From: Rhizobium anhuiense
GTDB lineage: Bacteria > Pseudomonadota > Alphaproteobacteria > Rhizobiales > Rhizobiaceae
Length of the DNA: 64,000 nucleotides
Direction: 5' to 3'
NCBI RefSeq assembly: GCF_003985145.1
Contig: NZ_ML133521.1
Coordinates: forward strand, 806,001 to 870,000
Within the stretch, counting starts at the first letter, position 1. Every line of letters starts with the position of its first letter. This document shows positions 55,447 through 64,000 of the stretch, in pieces. The translations under genes and the position numbers were made by a program. A model generated the notes under the pieces. It was not told where the DNA came from, made no database searches, and worked only from the letters and a program-made list of their open reading frames with translations.

Positions 55447-56115
55447 ATGAGCTATCAATTTGATTTCAGCGTTATTTTTGCCGCCTGGCCCCGGCTTCTC
55501 TATGGGTGCTGGCTGACGCTTGCGATTTCGACCAAGGCGATGGCGATGGGCTTTGCCATCGGCCTTCTCTGCGTGGGCTTGCGCCGGACCGGGATCGGGC
55601 CGTTCGTCTGGCTGGTGAAGTGTTTCATCGAGATCATCCGCAACACTCCCTTTCCGGTTCAGGCCTTCTTCATCTATCTCGGCTTGCCGTCGATCGGGAT
55701 CAGGCTCGCGCCAGATACCGCCGCCATCGTCGCGCTTGGTCTCAACGGCGGCGCCTATGCCGCCGAGATCATCCGTGGCGGGGTGGAATCGATCCAGAAG
55801 GGCCAGGTCGAGGCAGGCCGCGCGCTCGGCCTCAGCGGCTTCCAGGTGTTCCGCTATATCATCCTGCGGCCGGCGCTGCGCGTCAGCTTTCCTGCACTCG
55901 CAAGCCAGTTCATTCTGTTGATGCTGACCTCCAGCGTTGTCGCCTCGATATCGGCGATGGAGCTAGCCAGCATTGGCCAGCAGCTGGAATCGACGACCTT
56001 TCGCAGTTTCGAGGTCTACCTGACCCTGACCGGTCTCTACCTCGGAATGTCCGCCATGCTCACGGGGCTTTTCTCCCTGATCGAGCGCGGCCTTCTCTCC
56101 TATCCGACGCGGTGA
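55447..56115 (+). CDS. Polar-amino-acid-type ABC permease, quinate/shikimate operon
   Basis: 222 residues from the ATG at 55447 behind GGGAGGAG. About five helices with the coupling loop AAEIIRGGVESIQKGQVEAG followed by RALGLSG, typical of HisM/GlnP permeases. First gene of the operon and paired with the next permease. Family members usually carry polar amino acids; the neighbouring enzymes suggest a hydroaromatic acid instead. Confidence 0.83.
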   Translation: MSYQFDFSVIFAAWPRLLYGCWLTLAISTKAMAMGFAIGLLCVGLRRTGIGPFVWLVKCFIEIIRNTPFPVQAFFIYLGLPSIGIRLAPDTAAIVALGLNGGAYAAEIIRGGVESIQKGQVEAGRALGLSGFQVFRYIILRPALRVSFPALASQFILLMLTSSVVASISAMELASIGQQLESTTFRSFEVYLTLTGLYLGMSAMLTGLFSLIERGLLSYPTR

Positions 56116-56120
56116 CGGCG

Positions 56121-56771
56121 ATGGTTCAGACACTCGGCCTCAATCAGATCGTCATCCTGCTCGAAGCGTTCCGCTGGACGATCCTGCTCGCGGCGATTGC
56201 CTTCGTCTGCGGTGCCGGTGGAGGGCTCTGCATCGCCCTGATCCGCACGGCACCGTTCCAGGCGCTGCGAGCCATGGCGACCGCATTCATCATCGTCTTT
56301 CAGGGCACGCCGCTGTTGATGCAGCTCTTCGTCATCTATTACGGCCTGCCGCTGATCGGCATCACGGTCAACGCCTGGGTCGCCGTTGCCGCCGGCCTCA
56401 CGCTGCATGCGAGCGCCTATCTCGGGGAGATCTGGCGCAGCACCATCATGGCGCTGCCGAAGGGGCAGGAAGAAGCGGCCAAGGCGCTCGGCCTCGGATA
56501 CCGGACCCGTATCGTCGACGTCATCCTGCCGCAGGCGCTGCGGATTTCGCTGCCAAGCACCGTCGGTTTCCTGGTGCAACTGGTCAAGGGTACGTCGCTT
56601 GCCGCCATTATCGGCTTCACCGAGCTGACGCGGGCCGGGCAGATCGTCTCCAACGCGACCTATCAACCGCTCATCGTCTTCGGCCTCGTCGGCGCGCTCT
56701 ACTTCGCGCTCTGCTGGCCGCTGTCGCACTTCAGTTTCCAACTGGAAAAACGCTTTGCGAGCGCCCGCTAG
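56121..56771 (+). CDS. Second polar-amino-acid-type ABC permease, quinate/shikimate operon
   Basis: 216 residues from the ATG at 56121; a GTG at 56112 overlapping the upstream stop (GTGA) is an alternative. Same family as the preceding gene, with coupling loop EIWRSTIMALPKGQEEAAKA. The two probably form a heterodimeric channel. Confidence 0.82.
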   Translation: MVQTLGLNQIVILLEAFRWTILLAAIAFVCGAGGGLCIALIRTAPFQALRAMATAFIIVFQGTPLLMQLFVIYYGLPLIGITVNAWVAVAAGLTLHASAYLGEIWRSTIMALPKGQEEAAKALGLGYRTRIVDVILPQALRISLPSTVGFLVQLVKGTSLAAIIGFTELTRAGQIVSNATYQPLIVFGLVGALYFALCWPLSHFSFQLEKRFASAR

Positions 56772-56811
56772 CGCGCGCAGGGAATAACGCTAAGGGCAAG
56801 GAGGAAGCCTA

Positions 56812-57654
56812 ATGATGAAGAATACCAATATGTTGAGGAAGGCCTGGGGGGCAGTCGGCGCGATCGGTTTTGGCCTTGTCGTCGCATTCGGCGCCGGCAA
56901 GGCTGATGCGCAGAGCTTTGCGGAGCTGAAGGCCAGCGGCAAGATCGTGATCGGTATCCAGGGCGAGAATCCACCATGGGGGTTCGTCGACGAAAACAAT
57001 CAGAGCGCCGGCTTCGATGCCGATTTCGCCAAGCTTCTCGGTGAGGAAATCGGCGTGCCGGTCGAGTTCAACCGTGTTGCCGTCGCCAATCGTATCCCGA
57101 CCTTGATGACCAACAAAGTCGATGCACTGATTGCAGTGATGGGCATGTATCCCGACCGCGCCAAGGTGGTGCAGTTTACCAAGCCCTATTCGGCGATCGA
57201 CATCATGCTGCTCGCCAAGCCGGAGACAAATATCAAGGCGCCGGCCGATCTCAAGGGCCTGCGAATTGCCGTTGCGCGCTCCTCGGCACAGGATACGCAG
57301 GTGACGCAGAACGCTCCGGAAGGCGCGACGATCCAGCGTTTCGATGACGATGCTACCGCCATCCAGGCCTTCCTTTCCGGTCAGGTCGACGCGCTCGGCG
57401 CCAACAACACCTATTTCCTCAGCATCGCCAAGATCGCGCCGGACTTCAAATTCGAAAAGAAACTGCAGTTCAACCGCCAATATAACGGCATCTCCGTGCG
57501 TCCCGGTCAAAAGCAGTTTGTCGAGGAGCTGAACGCCTTCATCGACAAGGCGCGCGCCGACGGCCGCCTCGAGAAGATCTACCAGAAATGGCTTGGCCAG
57601 GACGCGCCCGACTTCCCGGACTCGCTGCCTAATATCCCCTTCACCGTTCAATAA
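56812..57654 (+). CDS. Periplasmic binding protein, family 3, quinate/shikimate operon
   Basis: 280 residues from the ATG at 56812 behind AAGGAGGAAG. Signal peptide of ~30 residues, cleavage near ADA-QSF. The body is SBP_bac_3 type ([59 protein letters not shown]). Ligand unknown. In family members an Arg and Asp bind the amino-acid backbone; a structural comparison would tell if they are kept here. Confidence 0.83.
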   Translation: MMKNTNMLRKAWGAVGAIGFGLVVAFGAGKADAQSFAELKASGKIVIGIQGENPPWGFVDENNQSAGFDADFAKLLGEEIGVPVEFNRVAVANRIPTLMTNKVDALIAVMGMYPDRAKVVQFTKPYSAIDIMLLAKPETNIKAPADLKGLRIAVARSSAQDTQVTQNAPEGATIQRFDDDATAIQAFLSGQVDALGANNTYFLSIAKIAPDFKFEKKLQFNRQYNGISVRPGQKQFVEELNAFIDKARADGRLEKIYQKWLGQDAPDFPDSLPNIPFTVQ

Positions 57655-57676
57655 CAAAGCAGATGAGGAAGACGCC

Positions 57677-58447
57677 GTGAATGCGATGGTGACAATTGCG
57701 GACAATGCCGCTGTCGATCCGATGATCGTCATGGAAGCCGTGGACAAATATTACGGCGCCTTCCACGCTCTCAAGAGCATCAACCTGACGGTGAAGCAGG
57801 GGGAGAAGGTCGTTCTCTGCGGGCCTTCCGGCTCGGGGAAATCGACCCTCATCCGCTGCATCAACTATCTCGAGAATTTCGCCAGCGGCCGGGTCGTGGT
57901 CGACGGTATCGAGTTGAAGACAGGCGCCTCGATCGACGCCATCCGTCGTGAGGTTGGCATGGTCTTCCAGCAGTTCAATCTCTTCCCGCATATGACGGTT
58001 CTGAGAAACTGCATGCTTGCACCGATGAAGGTGCGCGGAATGAAGGCAGCACAGGCGGAAGAGGTTGCGCGAGCCTATCTGGAGCGCGTGCGCATCTCCG
58101 ATCAGATGCACAAATATCCGGCGCAGCTTTCCGGCGGTCAGCAGCAGCGTGTGGCGATTGCCCGCGCGCTCTGCATGGATCCAAAGGTGATGCTCTTCGA
58201 TGAGCCGACCTCGGCGCTCGATCCCGAGATGGTCAAGGAAGTGCTCGACACAATGGTCTCGCTCGCCGGCGAAGGGCGAACGATGATCTGCGTGACCCAT
58301 GAGATGGGTTTTGCCCGCGCCGTGGCCGATCGTGTGATCTTCATGGCGAATGGCGAGATCATCGAGGAGGCGTCGCCCGAGGAATTCTTCACCGCGCCCC
58401 GGAACGAGCGCACGCGCGCTTTTCTCGGACAGATTCTCGGGCACTGA
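57677..58447 (+). CDS. Polar-amino-acid-type ABC ATPase, quinate/shikimate operon
   Basis: 256 residues, GTG start at 57677 with GATGAGGAAG just before; ATG at 57686 is an alternative. Walker [11 protein letters not shown]-loop [13 protein letters not shown], signature [15 protein letters not shown], Walker [16 protein letters not shown]: a complete GlnQ-like ATPase that drives the two permeases upstream. Confidence 0.87.
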   Translation: MNAMVTIADNAAVDPMIVMEAVDKYYGAFHALKSINLTVKQGEKVVLCGPSGSGKSTLIRCINYLENFASGRVVVDGIELKTGASIDAIRREVGMVFQQFNLFPHMTVLRNCMLAPMKVRGMKAAQAEEVARAYLERVRISDQMHKYPAQLSGGQQQRVAIARALCMDPKVMLFDEPTSALDPEMVKEVLDTMVSLAGEGRTMICVTHEMGFARAVADRVIFMANGEIIEEASPEEFFTAPRNERTRAFLGQILGH

Positions 58448-58463
58448 GAGCGGGAAGAGAATA

Positions 58464-59270
58464 ATGCCACTCGATTACGGTGTTCATACGTTCGGCTTCG
58501 TCTGGAACGCGACGGCGGCCGAGGCCATCGCCAGGCTGGCGGATCAGGGTTTTAGGAAATTCCAGCTGCTTGCCAGTGATCCGCATTTCAATATCCGTGA
58601 TCACGGTTCGACGGACTGGATCGCGCTCAGGAACGGCATCGCCGCTGCTGGCGGAAAGCTGGTCGCGCTCGACCTGCCGGTTGGCGACTATAATCTCGCC
58701 AGCCCTATGCCCGATGTGACGGAGTTTGCTGTCGGCGCCTATGGCAGAGCAATCGAAGCGGCCGCCTTTCTCGGCAGCCGCTATGTCACGGTGAGTTCAG
58801 GGCGTAAACACGCGCTCATCGCCGCGACACCGGGCGTGCTGGAAGATATCGTCGCTGACTGCCTCGTCCGGCTGGCGGACCACGCCGCCGCCTGCGGAAT
58901 CCGACTTCTCTTCGAAAACCACCCGATCGGTGTCTTCCCGGATGCGGCCTCGATCCGATCGATGCTCGACCGCTGCCGCCGGAACAATATCGACGTCGTC
59001 TATGACGTCGCCAATGCCCGGGCGATCGGCGAGGATCCGTCCGCCGGCCTGGAAATGTTGAAGGACAGGGTTCGCGTCATCCACCTCTCGGATGCCGACG
59101 ACGGCAAATGGCAGCACGCGCCGATCGGCTCGGGACAGATCGACTTCCGGCCGATCCTGAAGACCATCGAAGATCTTCGCTTCGACGGCGACGTGGTCAT
59201 CGAAATCATCTCGGAAAATCCATTGGCGGATGCGGTTGCTTCTCGCACCCGCCTGCAAACCCTCTTGTGA
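58464..59270 (+). CDS. Sugar phosphate isomerase/epimerase-like TIM-barrel protein
   Basis: 268 residues from the ATG at 58464. An AP-endonuclease-2-type TIM barrel (MPLDYGVHTFGFVWNA) with metal-site pieces LLFENHPIG, YDVANARAIGEDP, VIHLSDADDGK and VVIEIIS. Such proteins are isomerases, epimerases or dehydratases; the 3-dehydroshikimate dehydratase downstream has a related barrel. Its reaction here is unknown; an accessory ring-sugar or hydroaromatic step is likely. Confidence 0.75.
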   Translation: MPLDYGVHTFGFVWNATAAEAIARLADQGFRKFQLLASDPHFNIRDHGSTDWIALRNGIAAAGGKLVALDLPVGDYNLASPMPDVTEFAVGAYGRAIEAAAFLGSRYVTVSSGRKHALIAATPGVLEDIVADCLVRLADHAAACGIRLLFENHPIGVFPDAASIRSMLDRCRRNNIDVVYDVANARAIGEDPSAGLEMLKDRVRVIHLSDADDGKWQHAPIGSGQIDFRPILKTIEDLRFDGDVVIEIISENPLADAVASRTRLQTLL

Positions 59271-59292
59271 CTGGAACGGAATGGTTGAAAGC

Positions 59293-60402
59293 ATGGCAAA
59301 TATCTCCATCGGCGTCATCGGCGCAGGCCTGATCGGCCGCAAACACATCAAGAAGATCATCGATCATCCCGATTTCGACCTTGCCGGTATCGCTGACGTC
59401 AACCGCGACAGCATCTCGGCGCAATATCCGGGTATTGCGGTCTTCGAGGATTACAAGTCGCTGCTCGATGAAGCACGGCCGCAGGCCGTCATCATTGCCT
59501 CGCCCAACCAGAGCCATGCCGAAATCGGTATCGAATGCGCGCGCCTCGGGATCGATATGCTGATCGAAAAGCCGGTGACCGATACGCTCGAAAGCGCCGC
59601 CGATCTGCTCCTGGAAGTGCGCGCAAACAATGTCCGGACGCTCGTCGGTCATCATCGCCGCCATCATGACCAGGTCAAGACGCTGAGACGCTTGCTGCGT
59701 GAAGGGTTGATTGGCAATCTTGTCGGCGTCTCCGCCATCTGGGCGGCCTACAAGCCGGATGAGTATTTCCGCATCGCCCCCTGGCGCACGCAGCCGGGTG
59801 GCGGACCGATCCTGATCAACCTCATTCACGAGATCGATTTCCTGCGTTACACGGCAGGCGAGATCCTTGGTGTCAGCGCCATCTCCTCAAACCGGCAGCG
59901 GCAGTTCCCGGTTGAAGATACCACCGGCGCCTTGCTTCAATTCGATAGCGGCTGCATCGGCACCTTCTTTGCGAGCGACAGCGCGGTTTCCCCCTGGACG
60001 ACGGAGCAGGGGGCCGGCGAAGCAGTCGAGTTTCCGTTCAGCGGAGAGAGCAACTATCGCTTCGTCGGCAGCCGCGGTTCTCTGGAATTTCCGACCCTGG
60101 TCCATTGGGCGCAGGCAGAGGGTAGCCAGAACTGGAACGAGCCGATCCGGTCCCAGCGGCTGCTTGCAAGCTTCATCGATCCCTACCACGCCCAGCTCGA
60201 CCATTTCCGCGATGTCGTCCGCGGCGAGGCGGAGTCGCTGCTCACCGTTGAGGATGGCGCCCGTACGCTGATCGCGACGCTTGCCGTGGCGGAGGCTGCC
60301 GCATCGGGAAGCCGGATCGATCTCCACGATCGTTACGAGGCGCTCGCAGCCGGAAAATTCTCACCGACATTGCAAGCTACAAATCCAAGGAAAGCATTCT
60401 GA
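59293..60402 (+). CDS. Gfo/Idh/MocA-family oxidoreductase, candidate quinate/shikimate dehydrogenase
   Basis: 369 residues from the ATG at 59293; ATG at 59281 adds four residues. NAD(P) motif [16 protein letters not shown], the conserved EKP motif (MLIEKPVTD), and the C-terminal domain with [17 protein letters not shown], holding the family's His of the active site. In this operon, oxidation of quinate to 3-dehydroquinate or shikimate to 3-dehydroshikimate is the missing chemistry, so I infer that role. The family also handles inositols and sugars, so this is not certain. Confidence 0.77.
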   Translation: MANISIGVIGAGLIGRKHIKKIIDHPDFDLAGIADVNRDSISAQYPGIAVFEDYKSLLDEARPQAVIIASPNQSHAEIGIECARLGIDMLIEKPVTDTLESAADLLLEVRANNVRTLVGHHRRHHDQVKTLRRLLREGLIGNLVGVSAIWAAYKPDEYFRIAPWRTQPGGGPILINLIHEIDFLRYTAGEILGVSAISSNRQRQFPVEDTTGALLQFDSGCIGTFFASDSAVSPWTTEQGAGEAVEFPFSGESNYRFVGSRGSLEFPTLVHWAQAEGSQNWNEPIRSQRLLASFIDPYHAQLDHFRDVVRGEAESLLTVEDGARTLIATLAVAEAAASGSRIDLHDRYEALAAGKFSPTLQATNPRKAF

Positions 60403-60403
60403 C

Positions 60404-60853
60404 ATGAAGCCGATCTTCGTTCTCAACGGTTCCAACCTCAATCTGCTTGGCCAACGCGAGCCGCATATCTACGGCAGCACGACACTCGCTGACATCGAAA
60501 CCATGTGCCATGCGAGCCCGGCGGGCCGAAAGCATGGTGTCGACTTCCGGCAATCCAACCACGAGGGCGAACTGATCGACTGGATCCACGAAGCCCGCCA
60601 TGCGGCCGACGCGATCGTCATCAATGCCGGTGCCTATACCCATACCTCGCTCGCCATCCATGATGCGCTGAGGACCTTCGAAGGCCCGATCATCGAACTG
60701 CACATCACCAATGTGCATCGCCGCGAAACCGTTCGCCACCACTCCTACATCTCGCTTGCTGCGACCGGCGTGATCTGCGGCCTCGGGCCGGATGGCTATG
60801 AGTTCGCACTCGAGGCGGCGTCACGGCTCGTCGCCAAGACAAAGGCGGCATAG
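60404..60853 (+). CDS. aroQ: Type II 3-dehydroquinate dehydratase
   Basis: 149 residues, one base after the preceding stop. The motifs [18 protein letters not shown] (usual LNGPNLNLLG, with Ser for Pro here), [28 protein letters not shown] and RHHSYIS cover the flexible loop and the catalytic Tyr, Arg and His. It interconverts 3-dehydroquinate and 3-dehydroshikimate. Its place in a catabolic operon beside a dehydroshikimate dehydratase points to quinate breakdown rather than aromatic biosynthesis. Confidence 0.88.
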   Translation: MKPIFVLNGSNLNLLGQREPHIYGSTTLADIETMCHASPAGRKHGVDFRQSNHEGELIDWIHEARHAADAIVINAGAYTHTSLAIHDALRTFEGPIIELHITNVHRRETVRHHSYISLAATGVICGLGPDGYEFALEAASRLVAKTKAA

Positions 60854-60894
60854 GGCGCTCCCATCCCGATCACTGTCGCGAAAGGACTCCTGCG

Positions 60895-62811
60895 ATGAAG
60901 ACATCGATAGCGACCGTTTCATTAGGCGGCGACCTGCGCGACAAGCTGGAGGCGATCGCCAGGGCCGGCTTCGACGGGGTGGAGATTTTCGAGAACGACT
61001 TTTTGATCTACGACGCCAGCCCCAAGGAGGTCGGCCGGATGGTGCGCGATCTCGGCATGGAGATCACGCTGTTTCAGCCGTTTCGCGATTTCGAAGGCAT
61101 GCCGGAACCGCTGCGCAGCCGCACCTTCGACCGGGCAGAGCGCAAGTTCGACGTCATGCAGGAAATGGGCACCGATCTCGTGCTCGTCTGCTCGAACGTT
61201 TCGCCGGCGTCGCTCGGCGGTCTCGACCGGGCGGCGGCAGATTTTCATGAACTCGGCGAGCGGGCCGCCGGGCGCGGTCTGCGCGTCGGCTACGAGGCGC
61301 TCGCCTGGGGCCGCCACATCCATGATCACCGCGACGCTTGGGAGATCGTCCGGCGGGCCGATCATCCAAATATCGGCCTGGTCCTCGACAGCTTTCATAC
61401 GCTGTCGCGCAAGATCGACGTCAACTCGATCCGCTCGATCCCGAAGGAGAAGATCTTCATCATCCAGCTTGCCGACGCGCCGCTGATCGACATGGATCTG
61501 CTCTATTGGAGCCGGCACTTCCGCAACATGCCCGGCGAAGGCGATCTGCCTGTGCTCGACTTCATGAAGGCTGTCGCCGCAACGGGGTATGACGGATATC
61601 TGTCGCTGGAGATCTTCAACGATCAATTCCGCGGCGGGTCTCCGAGCGCAATCGCCGTCGACGGCCGCCGCTCGTTGATCTATCTCGGCGACCAGGTCAA
61701 GCGGCAGCAGCCGCAGAGTGCGCTGCCGGTGCCTCCAATGCCGCCCCGCGCATTGGTCGAGGGCATCTCCTTCGTCGAGTTCACCGCCGCTGAAGACGAG
61801 GCGCCTGAGCTCGAAGCGCTGTTTGCAAGCCTCGGCTTTAGAAGAGCGGCCAGACACAAGAGCAAGCGCGTGACCGTCTTTCGCCAGGGCGCCATCAACC
61901 TCGTCGTCAATACCGAGCAGAAGGGCTTTGCCAGCGCCTCCTATTCCGTCCACGGCACCTCGGCCTATGCCGCCGGCCTGATGGTCGATGATGCAACGGC
62001 AGCGTTGCGACGCGCCGTTGCGCTCGGCGCCCAACGGTTCGAGCAATCGCTCGATGCCGGCGAAATCGAGGTGCCGGCGGTGCGTGGCGTCGGCGGCGGC
62101 ATCCTCTATTTCCTCGACCGCAAGACCGAACTCGGTCGCATCTGGGAGATCGAATTCGACGCGATCGAGGACCATATCCCTCTTCAGCCGGCCGGGCTGC
62201 AGTCGATCGACCATATGGCGCAGACGATGAAATATGAGGAGCTTTTGACCTGGCTGTTGTTTTATACGTCGCTGATCGACGTGCAGAAGACGCCGATGGT
62301 CGATATCGTCGATCCCTCGGGCATCGTCAGGAGCCAGGTGGTCGAGAATGCGGAAGGCTCGCTGCGCATCACCATGAACGGCGCCGAGAACCGCAACACG
62401 CTCGCCGGCCGTTTCATCGCCGAAACCTTCGGCTCCGGCATCCAGCATCTGGCCTTCAGGACGGACGACATCTTTGCCACTGCAGCAGCCCTTGCCGCAA
62501 ACGGTTTCGTCTCGCTGGCGATTTCGCCGAACTATTATGACGATCTCGAAGCCCGCTTCGGCCTCGACGCCGAATTTGCCGAGCGCCTCAAGGCGGGCAA
62601 CATCCTCTATGATCGCGATGAGCACGGCGAATATTTCCAGCTCTATAGCCCGACCTATGGCGAAGGCCTGTTCTTCGAGATCGTCGAGCGGCGCGGTTAT
62701 CGTGGTTATGGTGCTGCCAACGCCATCTTCAGGATCGCGGCGCTGAGGAAACATCTGAGGCCGGCAGGCATGCCGACGGTCACGAAAAATCGCGGACATC
62801 AGACCGACTGA
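60895..62811 (+). CDS. quiC: Two-domain 3-dehydroshikimate dehydratase (TIM barrel plus HPPD-like domain)
   Basis: 638 residues. Residues ~1-275 form a TIM-barrel dehydratase (IATVSLGGDLRDKLEAIARA, ALAWGRHIHDHRDAW, NIGLVLDSFHTLSR). Residues ~290-620 are a vicinal-oxygen-chelate domain like 4-hydroxyphenylpyruvate dioxygenase, with potential metal ligands in SIDHMAQTM, GIQHLAFRTDDI and FFEIVERRGYRGYG. The same two-part layout is known from QsuB/QuiC-type enzymes that turn 3-dehydroshikimate into protocatechuate. Length fits QsuB (~620). The product feeds the beta-ketoadipate pathway whose last genes lie at 49.8-52.4 kb. Confidence 0.87.
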   Translation: MKTSIATVSLGGDLRDKLEAIARAGFDGVEIFENDFLIYDASPKEVGRMVRDLGMEITLFQPFRDFEGMPEPLRSRTFDRAERKFDVMQEMGTDLVLVCSNVSPASLGGLDRAAADFHELGERAAGRGLRVGYEALAWGRHIHDHRDAWEIVRRADHPNIGLVLDSFHTLSRKIDVNSIRSIPKEKIFIIQLADAPLIDMDLLYWSRHFRNMPGEGDLPVLDFMKAVAATGYDGYLSLEIFNDQFRGGSPSAIAVDGRRSLIYLGDQVKRQQPQSALPVPPMPPRALVEGISFVEFTAAEDEAPELEALFASLGFRRAARHKSKRVTVFRQGAINLVVNTEQKGFASASYSVHGTSAYAAGLMVDDATAALRRAVALGAQRFEQSLDAGEIEVPAVRGVGGGILYFLDRKTELGRIWEIEFDAIEDHIPLQPAGLQSIDHMAQTMKYEELLTWLLFYTSLIDVQKTPMVDIVDPSGIVRSQVVENAEGSLRITMNGAENRNTLAGRFIAETFGSGIQHLAFRTDDIFATAAALAANGFVSLAISPNYYDDLEARFGLDAEFAERLKAGNILYDRDEHGEYFQLYSPTYGEGLFFEIVERRGYRGYGAANAIFRIAALRKHLRPAGMPTVTKNRGHQTD

Positions 62812-62969
62812 TTTTCCCGGCGACCGAGCACATCGCCGCTCGTCAGCCTCGGCCTCTCACGCAAATCTCGCCCTTTCGTGCATTGCCCTTCGTCGATTTC
62901 CCCTAGATAAGACTTCTCCTATTCGTTTCATCACCTATGTCCTTGGTTTTTCGGGAGGCATTCGTCGCC

Positions 62970-63764
62970 ATGGTCGAACTTGCGCAATCGCTCGCATCCA
63001 TCAAGCTGCCGGACCTGTCCGGCAAAGCCGTGCTGATCACCGGCGCCTCGACCGGCATCGGCGCGGCACTCGCCCGTGCCTTCGCGGCTCAAGGAGCCAA
63101 GGTCGGTGTGCATTACAACGCCAGCCGCGAACCGGCGGAAAAACTTGCCGAGGAGATCCGGGCTGCCGGCGGCACCGTGCATCTGATCCAGGGCGACGTG
63201 TCGAGGGAGGGCGAGACCGAGCGTGTCGTCGAGGAGACGGCGAAGACCTTCGGTCATCTCGACGGGCTCATCAACAATGCCGGCGGCATGCTGGGGCGCA
63301 AGCCGACCTCGGAATATACCGACGCGCATTATGCCGCGGTCATGGACCTCAACGCCCGCTCGGTGCTGGCGGCAACGCGTGCGGCGCATCCCTGGCTGAA
63401 GAAGCAGGGCGGCTTCATCATCAACACCACCTCGATTGCCGCGCGCAATGGCGGCGGCAATGGCGCGATCCTCTATGCGGCGTCCAAAGGTTTCGTCTCG
63501 ACGATCACCCGCGGCCATGCCAAGGAATTCGTCGCCGACAAGATCCGCGTCAATGCGGTGGCGCCGGGTGTCATCGCCACGCCCTTCCACGAACGTTATA
63601 CCAATGACGAGCAGATGGAGCTGCAGCGCAAGTCGATCCCGATGGGCTTCGTCGGCACTTCCGAGGATTGCGTTGGAGCCTATCTCTTCCTCGCATCGCC
63701 GACGCTGTCCGGCTACATCACCGGACAGATTATCGAGGTCAACGGCGGACAGTTGATGCCTTAG
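62970..63764 (+). CDS. Short-chain dehydrogenase/reductase
   Basis: 264 residues from the ATG at 62970; an ATG at 62937 adds 11. Classic SDR signatures: cofactor loop LITGASTGIGAALARAF, NNAGG, catalytic Ser-Tyr-Lys in NTTSIAARNGG and LYAASKGF. C-terminus SGYITGQIIEVNGGQLMP is the usual SDR end. The substrate is unknown. It follows the dehydratase after 158 bp, so it may be a separate unit. It could serve as an extra dehydrogenase for hydroaromatic acids. Confidence 0.82.
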   Translation: MVELAQSLASIKLPDLSGKAVLITGASTGIGAALARAFAAQGAKVGVHYNASREPAEKLAEEIRAAGGTVHLIQGDVSREGETERVVEETAKTFGHLDGLINNAGGMLGRKPTSEYTDAHYAAVMDLNARSVLAATRAAHPWLKKQGGFIINTTSIAARNGGGNGAILYAASKGFVSTITRGHAKEFVADKIRVNAVAPGVIATPFHERYTNDEQMELQRKSIPMGFVGTSEDCVGAYLFLASPTLSGYITGQIIEVNGGQLMP

Positions 63765-63859
63765 TTTCCGCCTCCTCGAGAGATCTTCCCTTGCAAGCCA
63801 AGGGAACTTTCGAGCCGCCGTTACGTTTCCCGCATGGTCTTTTTATCGAGCGGGGCATT

Positions 63860-64000
63860 ATGAGCTATTCATTTTCAGAACTCGACTTCCTCAAGCCGGA
63901 GCTCGGGGCGGAATATACGGGTTCGGGCACCCATTTCGCGGTATTCTCAGCGCATGCAGAACAGGTTGAGCTCTGCCTCTTTTCGCCGGACGGCAAGAAG
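63860..64000 (+). CDS. glgX: Glycogen debranching enzyme GlgX, 3' end outside window
   Basis: The first 47 codons are visible: MSYSFSELDFLKPELGAEYT, then GTHFAVFSAHAEQVELCLF, the carbohydrate-binding module 48 that begins GlgX/isoamylase proteins. It would hydrolyse alpha-1,6 branches in trimmed glycogen. The call rests on this N-terminal module only; related trehalose-synthesis enzymes begin similarly. Confidence 0.75.
   Translation, partial: MSYSFSELDFLKPELGAEYTGSGTHFAVFSAHAEQVELCLFSPDGKK

Noticed and set aside
60922..62799. A 625-codon frame antisense to the dehydroshikimate dehydratase gene, and a similar 587-codon frame at 41230-42993
   Set aside because: Both are opposite genes with clear families. 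Their translations are Arg/Asp/Gln-rich without domain character, as expected for antisense frames at high GC.

Overview
The window looks like part of a Rhizobium genome, most likely the R. leguminosarum / R. etli group. Support comes from the high GC coding style, several copies of intergenic palindromic repeats typical of these rhizobia, a gene set matching the Sinorhizobium agp alpha-galactoside locus, a pcaR-pcaIJF block arranged as in rhizobia, and abundant ABC uptake systems. Whether it is chromosome or a large plasmid cannot be told from the sequence. No rRNA, tRNA, CRISPR array or insertion sequence was seen.

Layout. 0-3 kb: two membrane-protein genes (the first cut by the window edge) and a cyclic-nucleotide-binding MscS channel, with a decayed second copy of the channel's 3' end upstream. 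3-6.8 kb: a dimethylglycine-dehydrogenase-like flavoprotein, a 49-codon folD remnant, and a small operon with an XRE-type regulator. 7-8.2 kb: a methyltransferase. 8.2-18.4 kb: a complete alpha-galactoside system, with an AraC-type regulator (agpT) divergent from GH4 - binding protein - two permeases - fused double ATPase - GH4, closed by a clear terminator.

18.4-28.2 kb is an accessory block. Its centre is one tightly packed minus-strand operon: a class III cyclase fused to a signalling ATPase, then YcaO, TfuA, a cytosolic thermolysin-like zinc peptidase, and two unrecognised proteins of 165 and 126 residues. YcaO plus TfuA is the signature of backbone thioamide formation in ribosomal peptides or proteins. 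No usual azoline partners or exporter are present, so this is the best candidate for an undescribed system. The block ends in a degraded copy of the agaL2 3' end plus its terminator, in the same orientation as the intact agaL2 at its other side.

28.2-37 kb: Na+/H+ antiporter, amine oxidase, Nudix hydrolase, tail-specific protease, and a CHASE-like/GGDEF/EAL protein. 37-45.6 kb: a minus-strand operon for arabinosides (GH51 arabinofuranosidase, oligopeptide-type ABC transporter) with an ArsR-like regulator behind it. That regulator has a 14-bp perfect inverted repeat at its start, and a matching half site lies in the arabinosidase upstream region. 45.7-48.8 kb: a di-haem cytochrome c peroxidase and a secreted phosphoesterase.

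48.8-62.8 kb is aromatic and hydroaromatic catabolism. pcaR faces pcaIJF across a perfect 12-bp inverted repeat. After an acetyltransferase and an MFS carrier comes a TetR-type regulator divergent from a polar-amino-acid-type ABC transporter, a TIM-barrel isomerase, a Gfo/Idh dehydrogenase, a type II dehydroquinase and a two-domain dehydroshikimate dehydratase. Together these suggest uptake of quinate/shikimate and conversion to protocatechuate, whose beta-ketoadipate end products are handled by PcaIJF. The window closes with an SDR dehydrogenase and the start of glgX.
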